Under the pieces are notes generated by a model. That model was given only the letters and a program-made list of their open reading frames with translations. It had not been told where the DNA came from and searched no databases. The translations under genes and the position numbers were made by a program. Positions 14,251-22,064 of a DNA stretch of 40,001 nt are shown one piece after another; positions within the stretch are counted from its first letter, which is position 1, and the number at the start of each line of letters is the position of its first letter. The stretch is from a virus: positions 1 to 40,001 of IMG/VR virus record IMGVR_UViG_3300049188_000028. One strand, given 5' to 3'.

Positions 14251-14514
14251 ATGACACCCGACCAAATAAAAGCACTCGAAGCCATACACCCCCATTACGA
14301 GAAGTTCAAAAAGTCCGGAAACTGGTATCTGAAGCACGAAGAAGTAGTGAAGCTAAAAGAAACCGCCCGAAGCTTCGGAATGGAAGTCTCGAACGAATGC
14401 ATGAGCTGCGTACCCGATTTGGTGATCCGGCTCATGCGGCACCAGTACCTCCCCTACCTTAAGAACCAGGCAGCAGCACCAGAAGTAAAAACAAAAACAA
14501 AAACAAAGAAATGA
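14251..14514 (+). CDS. Hypothetical protein, 87 aa
   Basis: A small helical protein with MSCVPDLVIRLMRH near residues 51-64 and a Lys-Thr repeat tail (KTKTKTKK). It is common in style among Bacteroidota phage genes upstream of the terminase; I know no function. The end overlaps the next start by ATGA. Confidence 0.65.
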   Translation: MTPDQIKALEAIHPHYEKFKKSGNWYLKHEEVVKLKETARSFGMEVSNECMSCVPDLVIRLMRHQYLPYLKNQAAAPEVKTKTKTKK

Positions 14515-15017
14515 CATCAATACCCCTGCCGTCAAGTGTGCTATATCCATTTAAGTTCATGGGAGTGGGAGATAGCTTTGAAGTTCCTGTGATTGAAGGT
14601 GTAAGTATACGCCAACAAAGGTCAAGAGCATCAACGTATATGGCAATCTATACGAGGAAGAATCCAGAGTATCAATTTACGATTCGGTATGTAAACAAAA
14701 AGATAAGGATTTGGAGGACTGGAATCGTTAAAGGAAAGCAGCCCGCGCCTCGTCAAGACGATAAATGGACTGGCTTTAAGGTAGAGAGGGCAATACCAAT
14801 ACCTGAACCTGCATTGAAAGTGAAATACAAATTCAGGAAAATGAAACTCTTTGATGTTGACCTTATAAAAGTACCTGAAGCGGTGTATGTGTTTGATTTT
14901 TATTATAACGTGTATACAGCTGGTTATATGCACATGAGGCGGTCAGGGAAAGGAACTGAGTTTAAATTTAGCTATGCCAAAAACCCAGGATATATAACAA
15001 TTGTAAGAGTAAAATAA
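14511..15017 (+). CDS. Hypothetical beta-rich basic protein, 168 aa
   Basis: The N-terminal half carries MGVGDSFEVP..., basic residues and FTIRYVNKKIRIWRTG, resembling a small phage family with a VGDSF...RVWR pattern that may bind nucleic acid. The second half (VKYKFRKMKLFDVDLIKVPEAVYVFDFYYN) is strongly beta-forming and basic and unlike anything I recognise. It overlaps both neighbours. Confidence 0.6.
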   Translation: MTSIPLPSSVLYPFKFMGVGDSFEVPVIEGVSIRQQRSRASTYMAIYTRKNPEYQFTIRYVNKKIRIWRTGIVKGKQPAPRQDDKWTGFKVERAIPIPEPALKVKYKFRKMKLFDVDLIKVPEAVYVFDFYYNVYTAGYMHMRRSGKGTEFKFSYAKNPGYITIVRVK

Positions 15018-15607
15018 TGTTAGACAGTAAAAATATTCCCAAAATATCAACGATAGTAAATGAACCGTGGTTCCATGCGAAACCCTGGCTAATCCTGGGA
15101 ACAGGTGAAAGCCTCGCCCAATACAAACCGGAGTACCTCGAACAGTTCAATATCTGGGCGATCTACGCGGCTATTGACGTACCCGGGTATGCTGATGTGC
15201 TCCATTACCAGGACACCCAGGTGCCAATATACGACGGACCAATACCTAGAAGCTACCGGTATTGCGCTATTCGCCATACCAAAGCCGGTACCTACCAACC
15301 GGAACGCGCAGTAAACATCACGTACAAAGAGGACTTCACTGACCACGGGCTGAACCCTGACGAAGCAGATTACCCCCGGAGCAATTCAACGAGCTTCGCG
15401 TTCCTGTTCTTGGCCAGCAATGGAGTAAAGAAGATCCACACCCTCGGCATTGACGACGGCAGCACAGGATTTTGCGACCTGATCAGCCCGCTTTACAGAG
15501 CAATAAACGCCCCCTTCATATCTGAAGATCAGTTCAACCTTGAAAACGCTACGAACGATCATTGGTGCAGAACCTACGGGGCAGAATGGATAAAGCTAAA
15601 TAAGTAG
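15017..15607 (+). CDS. MptE/DUF115-like sugar-transfer protein
   Basis: A 196-residue protein with a nucleotide-binding start, PWLILGTGESLAQYKPEYLEQFNIWAIYAAI (about 23-53), seen in DUF115/MptE-like and some sialyltransferase-like proteins. It also has HTLGIDDG near 138-145. These families transfer groups from nucleotide donors in surface-glycan pathways. Together with the glycosyltransferase at 12973 it forms a small modification cassette upstream of the terminase. Substrate unknown. Confidence 0.62.
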   Translation: MLDSKNIPKISTIVNEPWFHAKPWLILGTGESLAQYKPEYLEQFNIWAIYAAIDVPGYADVLHYQDTQVPIYDGPIPRSYRYCAIRHTKAGTYQPERAVNITYKEDFTDHGLNPDEADYPRSNSTSFAFLFLASNGVKKIHTLGIDDGSTGFCDLISPLYRAINAPFISEDQFNLENATNDHWCRTYGAEWIKLNK

Positions 15608-15608
15608 T

Positions 15609-16040
15609 ATGGCACGACCAAAAGGAACAAAGTATATCGAAACCCCGGAAAAGATGTGGCAGCACTTCTGCGAATACCGGCACGATAAAAAAAGCGATCC
15701 AATAATCGAGATCGACTATGCAGGCAAGGATGCTGTAAGGGTAGAGAAGCCGCACCAACGACCGCTAACTTTGGAGGGTTTCTCCGCATGGCTGTTTGAG
15801 CACGGAATCACCGGTAATGTGCACGATTACTTTGGGAATAAAAATGATGCTTATACTGATTATTCCGATATCTGTCGCGCAATAAAGGAGATTATCAGAA
15901 CTGACCAGATCGAAGGCGGCATGGCCGGCATCTACAACCCATCCATCACCCAGCGCCTGAACGGGCTAACAGAGAAGGTACAGCAGGAGAATTACAACAA
16001 CACCGAGAAGCCGGACTGGCTTACTAAACCAATATCGTAA
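15609..16040 (+). CDS. terS: Terminase small subunit (DNA packaging)
   Basis: A 143-residue protein beginning MARPKGTKYIETPEKMW, with PLTLEGFSAWLFEHGI (about 52-67), a helical centre and the ending IYNPSITQRLNGLTEKVQ that is typical of gp3-type phage small terminases. It would recognise phage DNA and hand it to the large subunit encoded 0.75 kb downstream. Confidence 0.82.
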   Translation: MARPKGTKYIETPEKMWQHFCEYRHDKKSDPIIEIDYAGKDAVRVEKPHQRPLTLEGFSAWLFEHGITGNVHDYFGNKNDAYTDYSDICRAIKEIIRTDQIEGGMAGIYNPSITQRLNGLTEKVQQENYNNTEKPDWLTKPIS

Positions 16041-16396
16041 TGGAAGAAAACAAAAAGGTAATGACCGAATTTACTCCGAGCCTGCACAACTTTCAGCGGT
16101 TATTGATAAGTAAGATTGAATGGTTTGTCAAGACAGCGGAGGGTTTAACGGACGAGCAGCGGACGAACTTAAAGTACCAGGTGTCAGGATGGGTTTACAA
16201 TAAGCAGGGCTTTGATGCTAAAACGATTGTTGAAGATGCTTTTGGGTATGCTATTTCCGAATGGGTCCAGCAAAACCATGAGCTATCCGAGCTGTGGAAA
16301 CAAGTGGCTGTAGCTAATGCCGCTATCCATAACGCGCCTGAGGAGACCGCGACCGTGGTTGTCGCTAAATATAAAGAGGGTTTCAACATTACGTAA
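16040..16396 (+). CDS. Hypothetical protein, 118 aa
   Basis: A helical soluble protein that overlaps the stop of the small terminase by one base. No recognised domain. Its place between terminase subunits suggests a packaging accessory, inferred only from position. Confidence 0.65.
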   Translation: MEENKKVMTEFTPSLHNFQRLLISKIEWFVKTAEGLTDEQRTNLKYQVSGWVYNKQGFDAKTIVEDAFGYAISEWVQQNHELSELWKQVAVANAAIHNAPEETATVVVAKYKEGFNIT

Positions 16397-16404
16397 GCAT
16401 AAAA

Positions 16405-16474
16405 ACAGCCACCCATATAAACCGCAGCAGGTCAAAAGCCGCATTTTGCCACACATCACAGCCACTTATATAAA
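16405..16474 (+). promoter_or_regulatory. Paired repeat ACAGCCACyyATATAAA upstream of the TerL unit
   Basis: Two copies (16405-16421 and 16458-16474), 53 bases apart, differ in two bases, and the second abuts the ATG at 16475. The first begins AACAGCCACCCATATAA, loosely like the late motif at 17965. It is a candidate promoter or regulator site in the only gap of this gene block. Confidence 0.4.
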
Positions 16475-16603
16475 ATGAAGAACAAAAAAGTATCACTCGA
16501 ATATCATAATGCGGCATTAAAGGCTATCGCATGGGGATACGCCGCTGCTGGTTTAGGGATTGGAATTGCGGTAGGGGCCTCAATTGCCGGGCTTGTATTA
16601 TGA
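16475..16603 (+). CDS. Small membrane protein, 42 aa
   Basis: A short frame MKNKKVSLEYHNAALKAIAW followed by a Gly/Ala-rich hydrophobic segment (about residues 20-42) ending at the stop. It has a single membrane span. The start abuts the second ACAGCCAC repeat, and the end overlaps the next gene by ATGA, which supports its reality. Function unknown. Confidence 0.62.
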   Translation: MKNKKVSLEYHNAALKAIAWGYAAAGLGIGIAVGASIAGLVL

Positions 16604-16794
16604 TCCTGACAATCGACCCCGAATATGACATCGGCCAAACGGTGTACCTAAAGACCGACCCGGATCAGTACCCGCGGTTGGTGGAGGCGTATGTCGTAAC
16701 CGAGCGCACCACCATGTACAAGCTTGCCCATATCGCCAACAGCAGCCAGCATTACGATTTTGAGATCAGCGCACGAAAGAACTTCCATGTTTAA
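16600..16794 (+). CDS. Small hypothetical protein, 64 aa
   Basis: The start ATG 16600 overlaps the previous stop. The sequence IGQTVYLKTDPDQYPRLVEAYVVTERTTMYKLAHIANSSQHYDFEIS is a compact beta-sheet type I have seen just before terminase or portal genes in Bacteroidota phages. Its role is unknown. It overlaps the TerL start by 8 bases. Confidence 0.72.
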   Translation: MILTIDPEYDIGQTVYLKTDPDQYPRLVEAYVVTERTTMYKLAHIANSSQHYDFEISARKNFHV

Positions 16795-17965
16795 CCCGAA
16801 CCTTGTTTTCATTGATCAGAACATAAAGGATGCACGCATTATCGCGCTTCAGGGCGGCACACGCTCGGGCAAAACGCATTCAGCCCTGCGGTGGGTTATC
16901 CGGCAGGCAAACATGTACAAGGGTAACTTAACCTATTCAGTCGTCCGGCAGACCCTCACGGCATTAAAGGCAACCGCCCTGCGTGACTTTATCGAGATCA
17001 CCACCGAGGCCAACATGTATTCGGAGGCATTTCACAACAAGACCGAGAATACCTACCACCTGAACGGGAACATGATCGAGTTCTTCGGGGTAGACGACGA
17101 GCAAAAGGTCAGGGGCCGAAAGCGGCAGTTGCTTTACGTGAACGAGGCGAACGAATTGACATTGGAGCAATGGCGACAGCTGCTATTCAGAACCGAGGGC
17201 AAGGTTATTATTGACTACAACCCATCCATGAGCGCGGACCATTGGATATTTAAGGACGTGCTGACACGGGACGACTGCCGAATGATCATTACCACGTATA
17301 AGGACAACCCGCACCTTACCCCTGAAACGGTTGCAGAGATCGACAGGCTGAAAGATATTGACCCGGAGTATTACAAGGTGTTCGGGCTGGGGCTGCGCGG
17401 TGAGATCAAAGGGCAGATATTCTCCAACTTCACCGAGTGCGAGGGGATCCCGACCGATGCTAAGTACCTAGGTTCAGGCATGGACTTCGGGTTTACCAAT
17501 GACCCGACTGCAGTTGTCGATGTGTACCAGCAGAACGGCGAGCTTTGGGTTGATGAGGTGCTTTACCGTACCGCCCTGACCAATTCGGATATTAACGCCT
17601 TGATAAAGCACCGGGCAGGCAAGCGGTATGTATGTGACAGTGCCGAACCTAAAAGCATTGAGGAACTCAGGCGCATGGGGTTGAATGTCGAGGCGGCGAA
17701 GAAAGGGCCGGACAGCGTGAAAGCATCCATCGATATACTGAAGCGGTACCGGATCAATATCACCAAAGGATCCGCCAACCTGCTTAAAGAGATGCGGCAA
17801 TACAAATGGAGGGTCAGCAAGAACACCGTCACCAAAGAGGACCAGACCATGAATGAGCCGGTCGACTTCAATAACCACGCAGTCGATGCCCTGCGCTACC
17901 TGGCATTAAACAAGCTCAGCAACCCTTCCAGTGGCAAGTACGCTATTGTTGGAGGCAGGGGATAA
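16787..17965 (+). CDS. terL: Terminase large subunit
   Basis: From ATG 16787 the protein has 392 residues. Walker A GGTRSGKT is at 23-30 and the Walker B block LLYVNEANEL near 114. The RNase-H-like nuclease has GMDFGFTNDPTAVVD (Asp near 232), DSAEPKS (about 283) and NHAVDALRYLAL (about 366). This is a PBSX-type large terminase, the motor that packages and cuts DNA. The stop is fused to the first AACASMVCCCTATTA site. Confidence 0.93.
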   Translation: MFNPNLVFIDQNIKDARIIALQGGTRSGKTHSALRWVIRQANMYKGNLTYSVVRQTLTALKATALRDFIEITTEANMYSEAFHNKTENTYHLNGNMIEFFGVDDEQKVRGRKRQLLYVNEANELTLEQWRQLLFRTEGKVIIDYNPSMSADHWIFKDVLTRDDCRMIITTYKDNPHLTPETVAEIDRLKDIDPEYYKVFGLGLRGEIKGQIFSNFTECEGIPTDAKYLGSGMDFGFTNDPTAVVDVYQQNGELWVDEVLYRTALTNSDINALIKHRAGKRYVCDSAEPKSIEELRRMGLNVEAAKKGPDSVKASIDILKRYRINITKGSANLLKEMRQYKWRVSKNTVTKEDQTMNEPVDFNNHAVDALRYLALNKLSNPSSGKYAIVGGRG

Positions 17966-17979
17966 ACAGCACCCTATTA
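17965..17979 (+). promoter_or_regulatory. Late motif AACASMVCCCTATTA, site 1
   Basis: Begins at the last base of the terminase stop. Five bases later an A starts ATGGATAAGTAA, a three-codon frame, instead of a real gene; the next gene starts at 18009. It precedes the tail-chaperone unit. Confidence 0.6.
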
Positions 17980-18008
17980 TAGTTATGGATAAGTAAATTT
18001 GAAAGATT

Positions 18009-18359
18009 ATGATTAAAGCAAATGAATTGAGAATCGGGAACGAGGTAATGAACCCATTTTCCGGGACAACAGGCCGCGTTACAGCAATGGATATTTCAGA
18101 CATTGAGAACGGCAGTAAAGAACGGCAGCCCATCCCTCTTACCGAAGAATGGTTGAATAAGGCTGGCTGCAACATTAAAGAGGGTGTTGGATGGAAATAC
18201 TATTGTTTTATAGATTTTGATTTACAAGTTGATCTTTGCAATAAAGTAGCTTTCGTTCAAAGACATGACGAGGACGCTGTTCCGTTTCCATGCCAATACA
18301 TACATCAACTGCAAAACATTTATTTCACCCTTACAGGAGAAGAACTATTATGGAATTAA
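18009..18359 (+). CDS. Hypothetical protein, 116 aa
   Basis: The layout is NELRIGNEV...PIPLTEEWLNKAGC...VAFVQRH...IHQLQNIYFTLTGEEL, a family frequent in Bacteroidota mobile DNA with unknown function. The second half resembles the 78-residue leftward gene at 36048-36284. It overlaps the next gene by 10 bases. Confidence 0.72.
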   Translation: MIKANELRIGNEVMNPFSGTTGRVTAMDISDIENGSKERQPIPLTEEWLNKAGCNIKEGVGWKYYCFIDFDLQVDLCNKVAFVQRHDEDAVPFPCQYIHQLQNIYFTLTGEELLWN

Positions 18360-19018
18360 ACATACCAACCGCATACAATGAAGTAAACCTGGGAACATAC
18401 CAGCATGTTGCCCGACTGATTACCGAACGGGCACAGATAGAAGACGCAGCGGATGCCGTACAGCATAACATTGAGATCCTGGCAGCACTTACCCAGGTGG
18501 ATGCCGAAGCACTGGGCAATGTCATATCATTCCCCATGCTTAATCAGCTGCTTCAAAAGCTGGCTTTCCTGAATGACCTGCCAAAGCCGAAGATGATCGC
18601 AACATTCGAGTGCCATGGTAAGCGGTTCACGGTTTTAAACACGGTCCAGAAGATCAGCGCCGGTGATTTTATCGACCTATTGGAGTTTCAAAAGGATATC
18701 GAAGGGAACATGCACTCGATCATGGGGATCATCTGCCGGGAGGAAGGGGTAGAATACACTACCGAAGGAGCAATGAGCAACGCGGACCTGTTCAAAAAGC
18801 ACCTGACCGCTGATATCGCAATAGGCGTGTCGCTTTTTTTTTGCAACTTTTTCATCAACTGTGTAGAAGTTACCAGGGCTTATTTGGCGGCAACAAGCCC
18901 GAAGGAGCGCAGAGCGATAAGCAAGAAACTAAAGGGAGTTGGTACAGCCAGAAATATGGCTGGCTTCTCTGGATTGATCGACTTGCAAGGGGCATTCCTA
19001 AAGATAAAGACATCATAG
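18350..19018 (+). CDS. Tail-assembly chaperone, short form
   Basis: From ATG 18350, 222 residues; helical, starting MELNIPTAYNEVNLGTYQ. In siphophages a protein of this kind lies before the tape measure and is made in short and frameshifted long forms. The last third (after residue 196) changes to a low-quality basic sequence, while the -1 frame carries a better conserved ending that leads to an ATGA overlap with the next gene. The assignment rests on position, architecture and the frameshift design. Confidence 0.65.
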   Translation: MELNIPTAYNEVNLGTYQHVARLITERAQIEDAADAVQHNIEILAALTQVDAEALGNVISFPMLNQLLQKLAFLNDLPKPKMIATFECHGKRFTVLNTVQKISAGDFIDLLEFQKDIEGNMHSIMGIICREEGVEYTTEGAMSNADLFKKHLTADIAIGVSLFFCNFFINCVEVTRAYLAATSPKERRAISKKLKGVGTARNMAGFSGLIDLQGAFLKIKTS

Positions 19019-19098
19019 AACAATGGCCGGTTATCCGGTTCCTGAATGAAATAGTATTTGAAAAGGACACCGAGACATATGATAAGCAAACAAAATGA
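18937..19098 (+). CDS. C-terminal extension of the tail chaperone by -1 frameshift
   Basis: AAAGGGA at 18931-18937, in the phase A AAG GGA, is an ideal XXXYYYZ slippery heptamer. Slipping one base back joins residues 1-196 to SWYSQKYGWLLWIDRLARG...EKDTETYDKQTK, a fusion of 249 residues. The YGWLLWID pattern recurs in second chaperone frames of Bacteroidota phages, and the -1 frame stop overlaps the next ATG (ATGA at 19095). A run of nine T at 18834-18842 is a second possible slip site. Confidence 0.65.
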   Translation, partial: SWYSQKYGWLLWIDRLARGIPKDKDIIEQWPVIRFLNEIVFEKDTETYDKQTK

Positions 19099-19724
19099 GT
19101 GAGGTAACAACCATAAAGTCCGTTGACCCTTCAACCCTGGAATGGCTTTCCGGGATGAAAACGAAGTACTCCATCGAGGACCTGCGGGCCGGTAATGGTA
19201 ACCCGCTGGAAAAAGGTGTGCTCGGATGGAGCAACATGTTGACTAGCGGCATCAAAAAGAATGTACGTAGTACCAAGTCAGAGGCTACCAAAGCCCTGCT
19301 TCAGTCCGTGGTGGCCCTGCCAATCTTCAGCAAGCGTAACTCCCTGATCAGCCAGATCCAGGCAGAGGACTATATCGAGTTCCTGGAAAAAGGCGTGAGC
19401 GGTACAAAGGTGAAGCGTAACACCCCGTTTAAATTCAAGAATACTTTCGTAGGCGCTAAGATGCTGGCCTCGTTTCAGGTGTACGTAGCATCAAAACCGA
19501 TCAGGCTGCAGCCGAAGCGCGGGCAGTCCAAAAAGGACATGAACAAGCAGGTAGCCTTCGCAATGGCAAAGTCGGTTAAAATGAAGGGGATCAAGGCCCG
19601 GAACATTTACGGAACCTTCTTAAAAAAGAATAGCCCGCAGATCAAAGAGCTGAAGGATATCGTAGGCAGGAACATCGGTGGAGCTGTAGCGGCTGAGATC
19701 GTTACCGCCTGGGGGAATAAATAA
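19095..19724 (+). CDS. Neck/tail-completion protein, HK97 gp10-like
   Basis: A 209-residue basic protein. DYIEFLEKGVSGTKVKRNTPFKFKN (about 94-118) matches the EYG-type turn of HK97 gp10-like head-tail joining proteins. It overlaps the frameshifted chaperone stop by ATGA. Its place here, and not beside the connector, is part of the odd order of virion genes. The family is a moderate-confidence call. Confidence 0.6.
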   Translation: MSEVTTIKSVDPSTLEWLSGMKTKYSIEDLRAGNGNPLEKGVLGWSNMLTSGIKKNVRSTKSEATKALLQSVVALPIFSKRNSLISQIQAEDYIEFLEKGVSGTKVKRNTPFKFKNTFVGAKMLASFQVYVASKPIRLQPKRGQSKKDMNKQVAFAMAKSVKMKGIKARNIYGTFLKKNSPQIKELKDIVGRNIGGAVAAEIVTAWGNK

Positions 19725-20027
19725 TCAGTTGCTTTCGAGGGGCCACAGGGCCAACGGGATGAGGTGCGCCACTGGCACCTTTACCTCTGTCTTATCTATT
19801 TCGTAGTGCAGCCGCTCCGGGGTTCCGGGTGTTGTTGCAGTGGCCACCAGCCTGAGCATGCTGACCTCAGCGCCGGTGTTTGCGTCTTGCAACTGCCGAA
19901 TGGTAAGGTATGTTGTTAAAGCCAGCTTTTGAGGGATGCAGTAGAACTCGTCCGTCTCACTGTCCTTGTATATCGATACCCGGCGTATTGCACTAAAGTC
20001 GTGGAGGGGTTCGGTTTCTTCCTGCAT
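19725..20027 (-). CDS. Leftward moron, hypothetical 100 aa protein
   Basis: A soluble protein without recognised motif, encoded on the strand opposite to all surrounding genes. It is 4 bases downstream of the lipoprotein at 20424 and so shares its promoter. It meets the preceding rightward gene tail to tail without an obvious terminator. Probably expressed in the lysogen; function unknown. Confidence 0.65.
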   Translation of the reverse strand: MQEETEPLHDFSAIRRVSIYKDSETDEFYCIPQKLALTTYLTIRQLQDANTGAEVSMLRLVATATTPGTPERLHYEIDKTEVKVPVAHLIPLALWPLESN

Positions 20028-20031
20028 TTGG

Positions 20032-20424
20032 CTACTTTACGCGAGTCCAGTTCATCATAACGCTGTCTGAGGCTTTAATGATCTTGTTATTCCTGAATAA
20101 AACCAGGCACTTAAATGTCGATACAGACGAATCAGTTAATCTCAATGTAGTGGCGGGATCGTCTGGCAGGTAAATAGATAGATTAAGAACGCTACCGTCA
20201 TTGTCTTGCTGCATAGTCCACACCCCGCCAGACCTTACACCTGCCGAATCCTTAATGAATGTCGAATCGTCATTGAACGTGTATACCCATGCGCTTCTGT
20301 AGTCGTTTACCCACGACCCGCGTGTCAGCTTAAAGTCGGTTGGTTCAGGCTCGATCGGTTCTTCATCCTTGCACGAAGCAAAAGCCAGGGCAGTAAAAAA
20401 GAGTAGAAGGTAGGTTGTTTTCAT
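20032..20424 (-). CDS. Leftward moron, lipocalin-like lipoprotein
   Basis: A 130-residue protein with a signal peptide MKTTYLLLFFTALAFASC ending in a clear lipobox and followed by KDEE, the acidic signal for Bacteroidota surface lipoproteins. The mature part has the pattern TRGSWVND..YTFNDDSTF..GVWTM..L.I.....W, as in short lipocalin-like proteins. It has its own host-type promoter and lies against the late genes, so lysogenic conversion, surface change or superinfection exclusion is likely. Confidence 0.8.
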   Translation of the reverse strand: MKTTYLLLFFTALAFASCKDEEPIEPEPTDFKLTRGSWVNDYRSAWVYTFNDDSTFIKDSAGVRSGGVWTMQQDNDGSVLNLSIYLPDDPATTLRLTDSSVSTFKCLVLFRNNKIIKASDSVMMNWTRVK

Positions 20425-20428
20425 AAAT

Positions 20429-20458
20429 CAAAGGTAAACAATCCTTTAACATTTCCAA
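20429..20458 (-). promoter_or_regulatory. Host-type promoter of the lipoprotein moron
   Basis: On the minus strand TTG (20458-20456), exactly 19 bases, TACCTTTG (20436-20429), then 4 bases and the ATG at 20424. This is a full match to the bacteroidetal consensus and implies a leaderless or near-leaderless message. Confidence 0.75.
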
Positions 20459-20469
20459 GCACGGCCATA

Positions 20470-20484
20470 AACACCACCCTATTA
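20470..20484 (+). promoter_or_regulatory. Late motif AACASMVCCCTATTA, site 2
   Basis: Lies between the leftward moron and the tail gene at 20490, whose ATG begins exactly five bases after the motif. Rightward transcription must restart or cross 700 bases of antisense genes here, which supports a promoter role. Confidence 0.68.
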
Positions 20485-20489
20485 CGTAT

Positions 20490-22064
20490 ATGGCGTATAC
20501 AATCATAGAGCAACCCCAGGAATACACACCAGCATATAACAACATTGTGTACCGGCTTTTCAGCAGTAACGGAGCACAGGCGAAATTTAAGTTCTGCATT
20601 GACCTTTACCTGAAAGACGATAGTGTAGGGCTGGATGAATACCTGGGACGGTTCAGAACGCTTTTGCAGGTTAACCGCACAAACCTTGAATTGGAAGGCT
20701 TTTTCAACCTGACCGACATTTTAAAGAACGCCTACCCATTAACAACATACCCGCAGAACCAGTATCAACAGCGGGCTTACTACATCCATGCCGACCTGGG
20801 GGAAGAATATGCAGCAAGCGCAACCGGTGCTGTGACATACTACCCTGCCGCCACAGCTGATTTTGTTGTATACAACGGTGCGCTAGGTGCACAAGAGTTC
20901 CGGCAGTACGACCATACCGACCTAATCGATACCACAATCGTGGCCGCCTCGTCCGGTGTGGGGATCAACGCGTTAACATCCATGCCGTTCCCGCGTGTGA
21001 TCCTTCGCAGTACATGGGCCGAACTGGGTTTCCTGATCAATGGCAATGCCATGAATGCGCTTTTCACGTATTACAACGGCAATACCGTAATAGGCACCCA
21101 GGAAATAATACCGGACACCACAGACCGGGTTTCAACTGAGGTATCGATCAACCCGGATAACATTTCAATACCCGATGCGGCCACTAGGTTTACGGTAGTA
21201 CTGCGCAGGCAGAGCAACGATAACGCTATTTCACCGGTGTACGAGTTCGAGTTCGATACCTCGTGCGATATATATGACAAGGTGAATGTGTACTGGCAAA
21301 ACAAGTACGGGGCCGAGGATTCGTTTGTTTTCAACATGAAAAGCTACCGGAACAGCGAGACCCAGCGCAACCGGTATAAAACCGAATTCGGATTAAATAA
21401 CGGGTACGACCGGGCAGGTGATGGAGTATACCACAGTAATACCGGTATTAAGCACCGGTTAAACACTGACTGGCTGACCGAAGAACAGTTGCAGGCAATG
21501 GGACAGCTCGCGGAAAGCAACAATGTGTTTATCAGCTTTCATAACGAATACGTGGCCGGGGTACGCGCATCAATCAACCTGACCTTTACAACCCTACCTT
21601 TTGACGGAGGGAGCAGCGAGTACTATATCCAGGCTGGCTGGTTCCTGACATTCAACACCTCAAACGGAGCACTGACATATACCGACGGAGGGGGCAATGC
21701 CCAGCTCACGCCAGAGAGCGTTATCACACAGCTGGTAGCCGACCTGCAGGCATCGGATATCGGAACTTATTTCAACATCTCATATACCGGGAGTGCATAC
21801 CCGTTTGTCATATCCTTTGAAGCGATAACGCCGGGAGATGCCGATACAATCAGCAGTCCGACCACAACCATTTCAGGAGGACCGACCGAAGCAGCCGGAA
21901 CACTATCAGCGAATGTTGCAGGTGTGGATGGGGTAACGCCTCAGCGCATCCCGGTACTGGTGGACAACAACACATTCGAGTACAAGAAATCAGAAAACGA
22001 ACCACTGTTCCAGCTTGAACTAAGCGTAACTGAGCGGTTAAGCTACGAAAGACAAACCCAATAA
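20490..22064 (+). CDS. Tail/baseplate structural protein, 524 aa
   Basis: A beta-rich protein of 524 residues with many aromatic and Thr/Asn residues and no signal peptide. Composition, size and position (before the distal tail protein and tape measure) indicate a virion tail component. I recognise this arrangement from other Bacteroidota siphophages, but there is no named domain. It is led by late motif site 2 and overlaps the next gene by TAATG. Confidence 0.7.
   Translation: MAYTIIEQPQEYTPAYNNIVYRLFSSNGAQAKFKFCIDLYLKDDSVGLDEYLGRFRTLLQVNRTNLELEGFFNLTDILKNAYPLTTYPQNQYQQRAYYIHADLGEEYAASATGAVTYYPAATADFVVYNGALGAQEFRQYDHTDLIDTTIVAASSGVGINALTSMPFPRVILRSTWAELGFLINGNAMNALFTYYNGNTVIGTQEIIPDTTDRVSTEVSINPDNISIPDAATRFTVVLRRQSNDNAISPVYEFEFDTSCDIYDKVNVYWQNKYGAEDSFVFNMKSYRNSETQRNRYKTEFGLNNGYDRAGDGVYHSNTGIKHRLNTDWLTEEQLQAMGQLAESNNVFISFHNEYVAGVRASINLTFTTLPFDGGSSEYYIQAGWFLTFNTSNGALTYTDGGGNAQLTPESVITQLVADLQASDIGTYFNISYTGSAYPFVISFEAITPGDADTISSPTTTISGGPTEAAGTLSANVAGVDGVTPQRIPVLVDNNTFEYKKSENEPLFQLELSVTERLSYERQTQ

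Noticed and set aside
18841-19098. Separate gene starting at TTG 18841
   Set aside because: No ribosome-binding signal; the conserved part begins right after a slippery heptamer, so it is better read as a frameshift extension.
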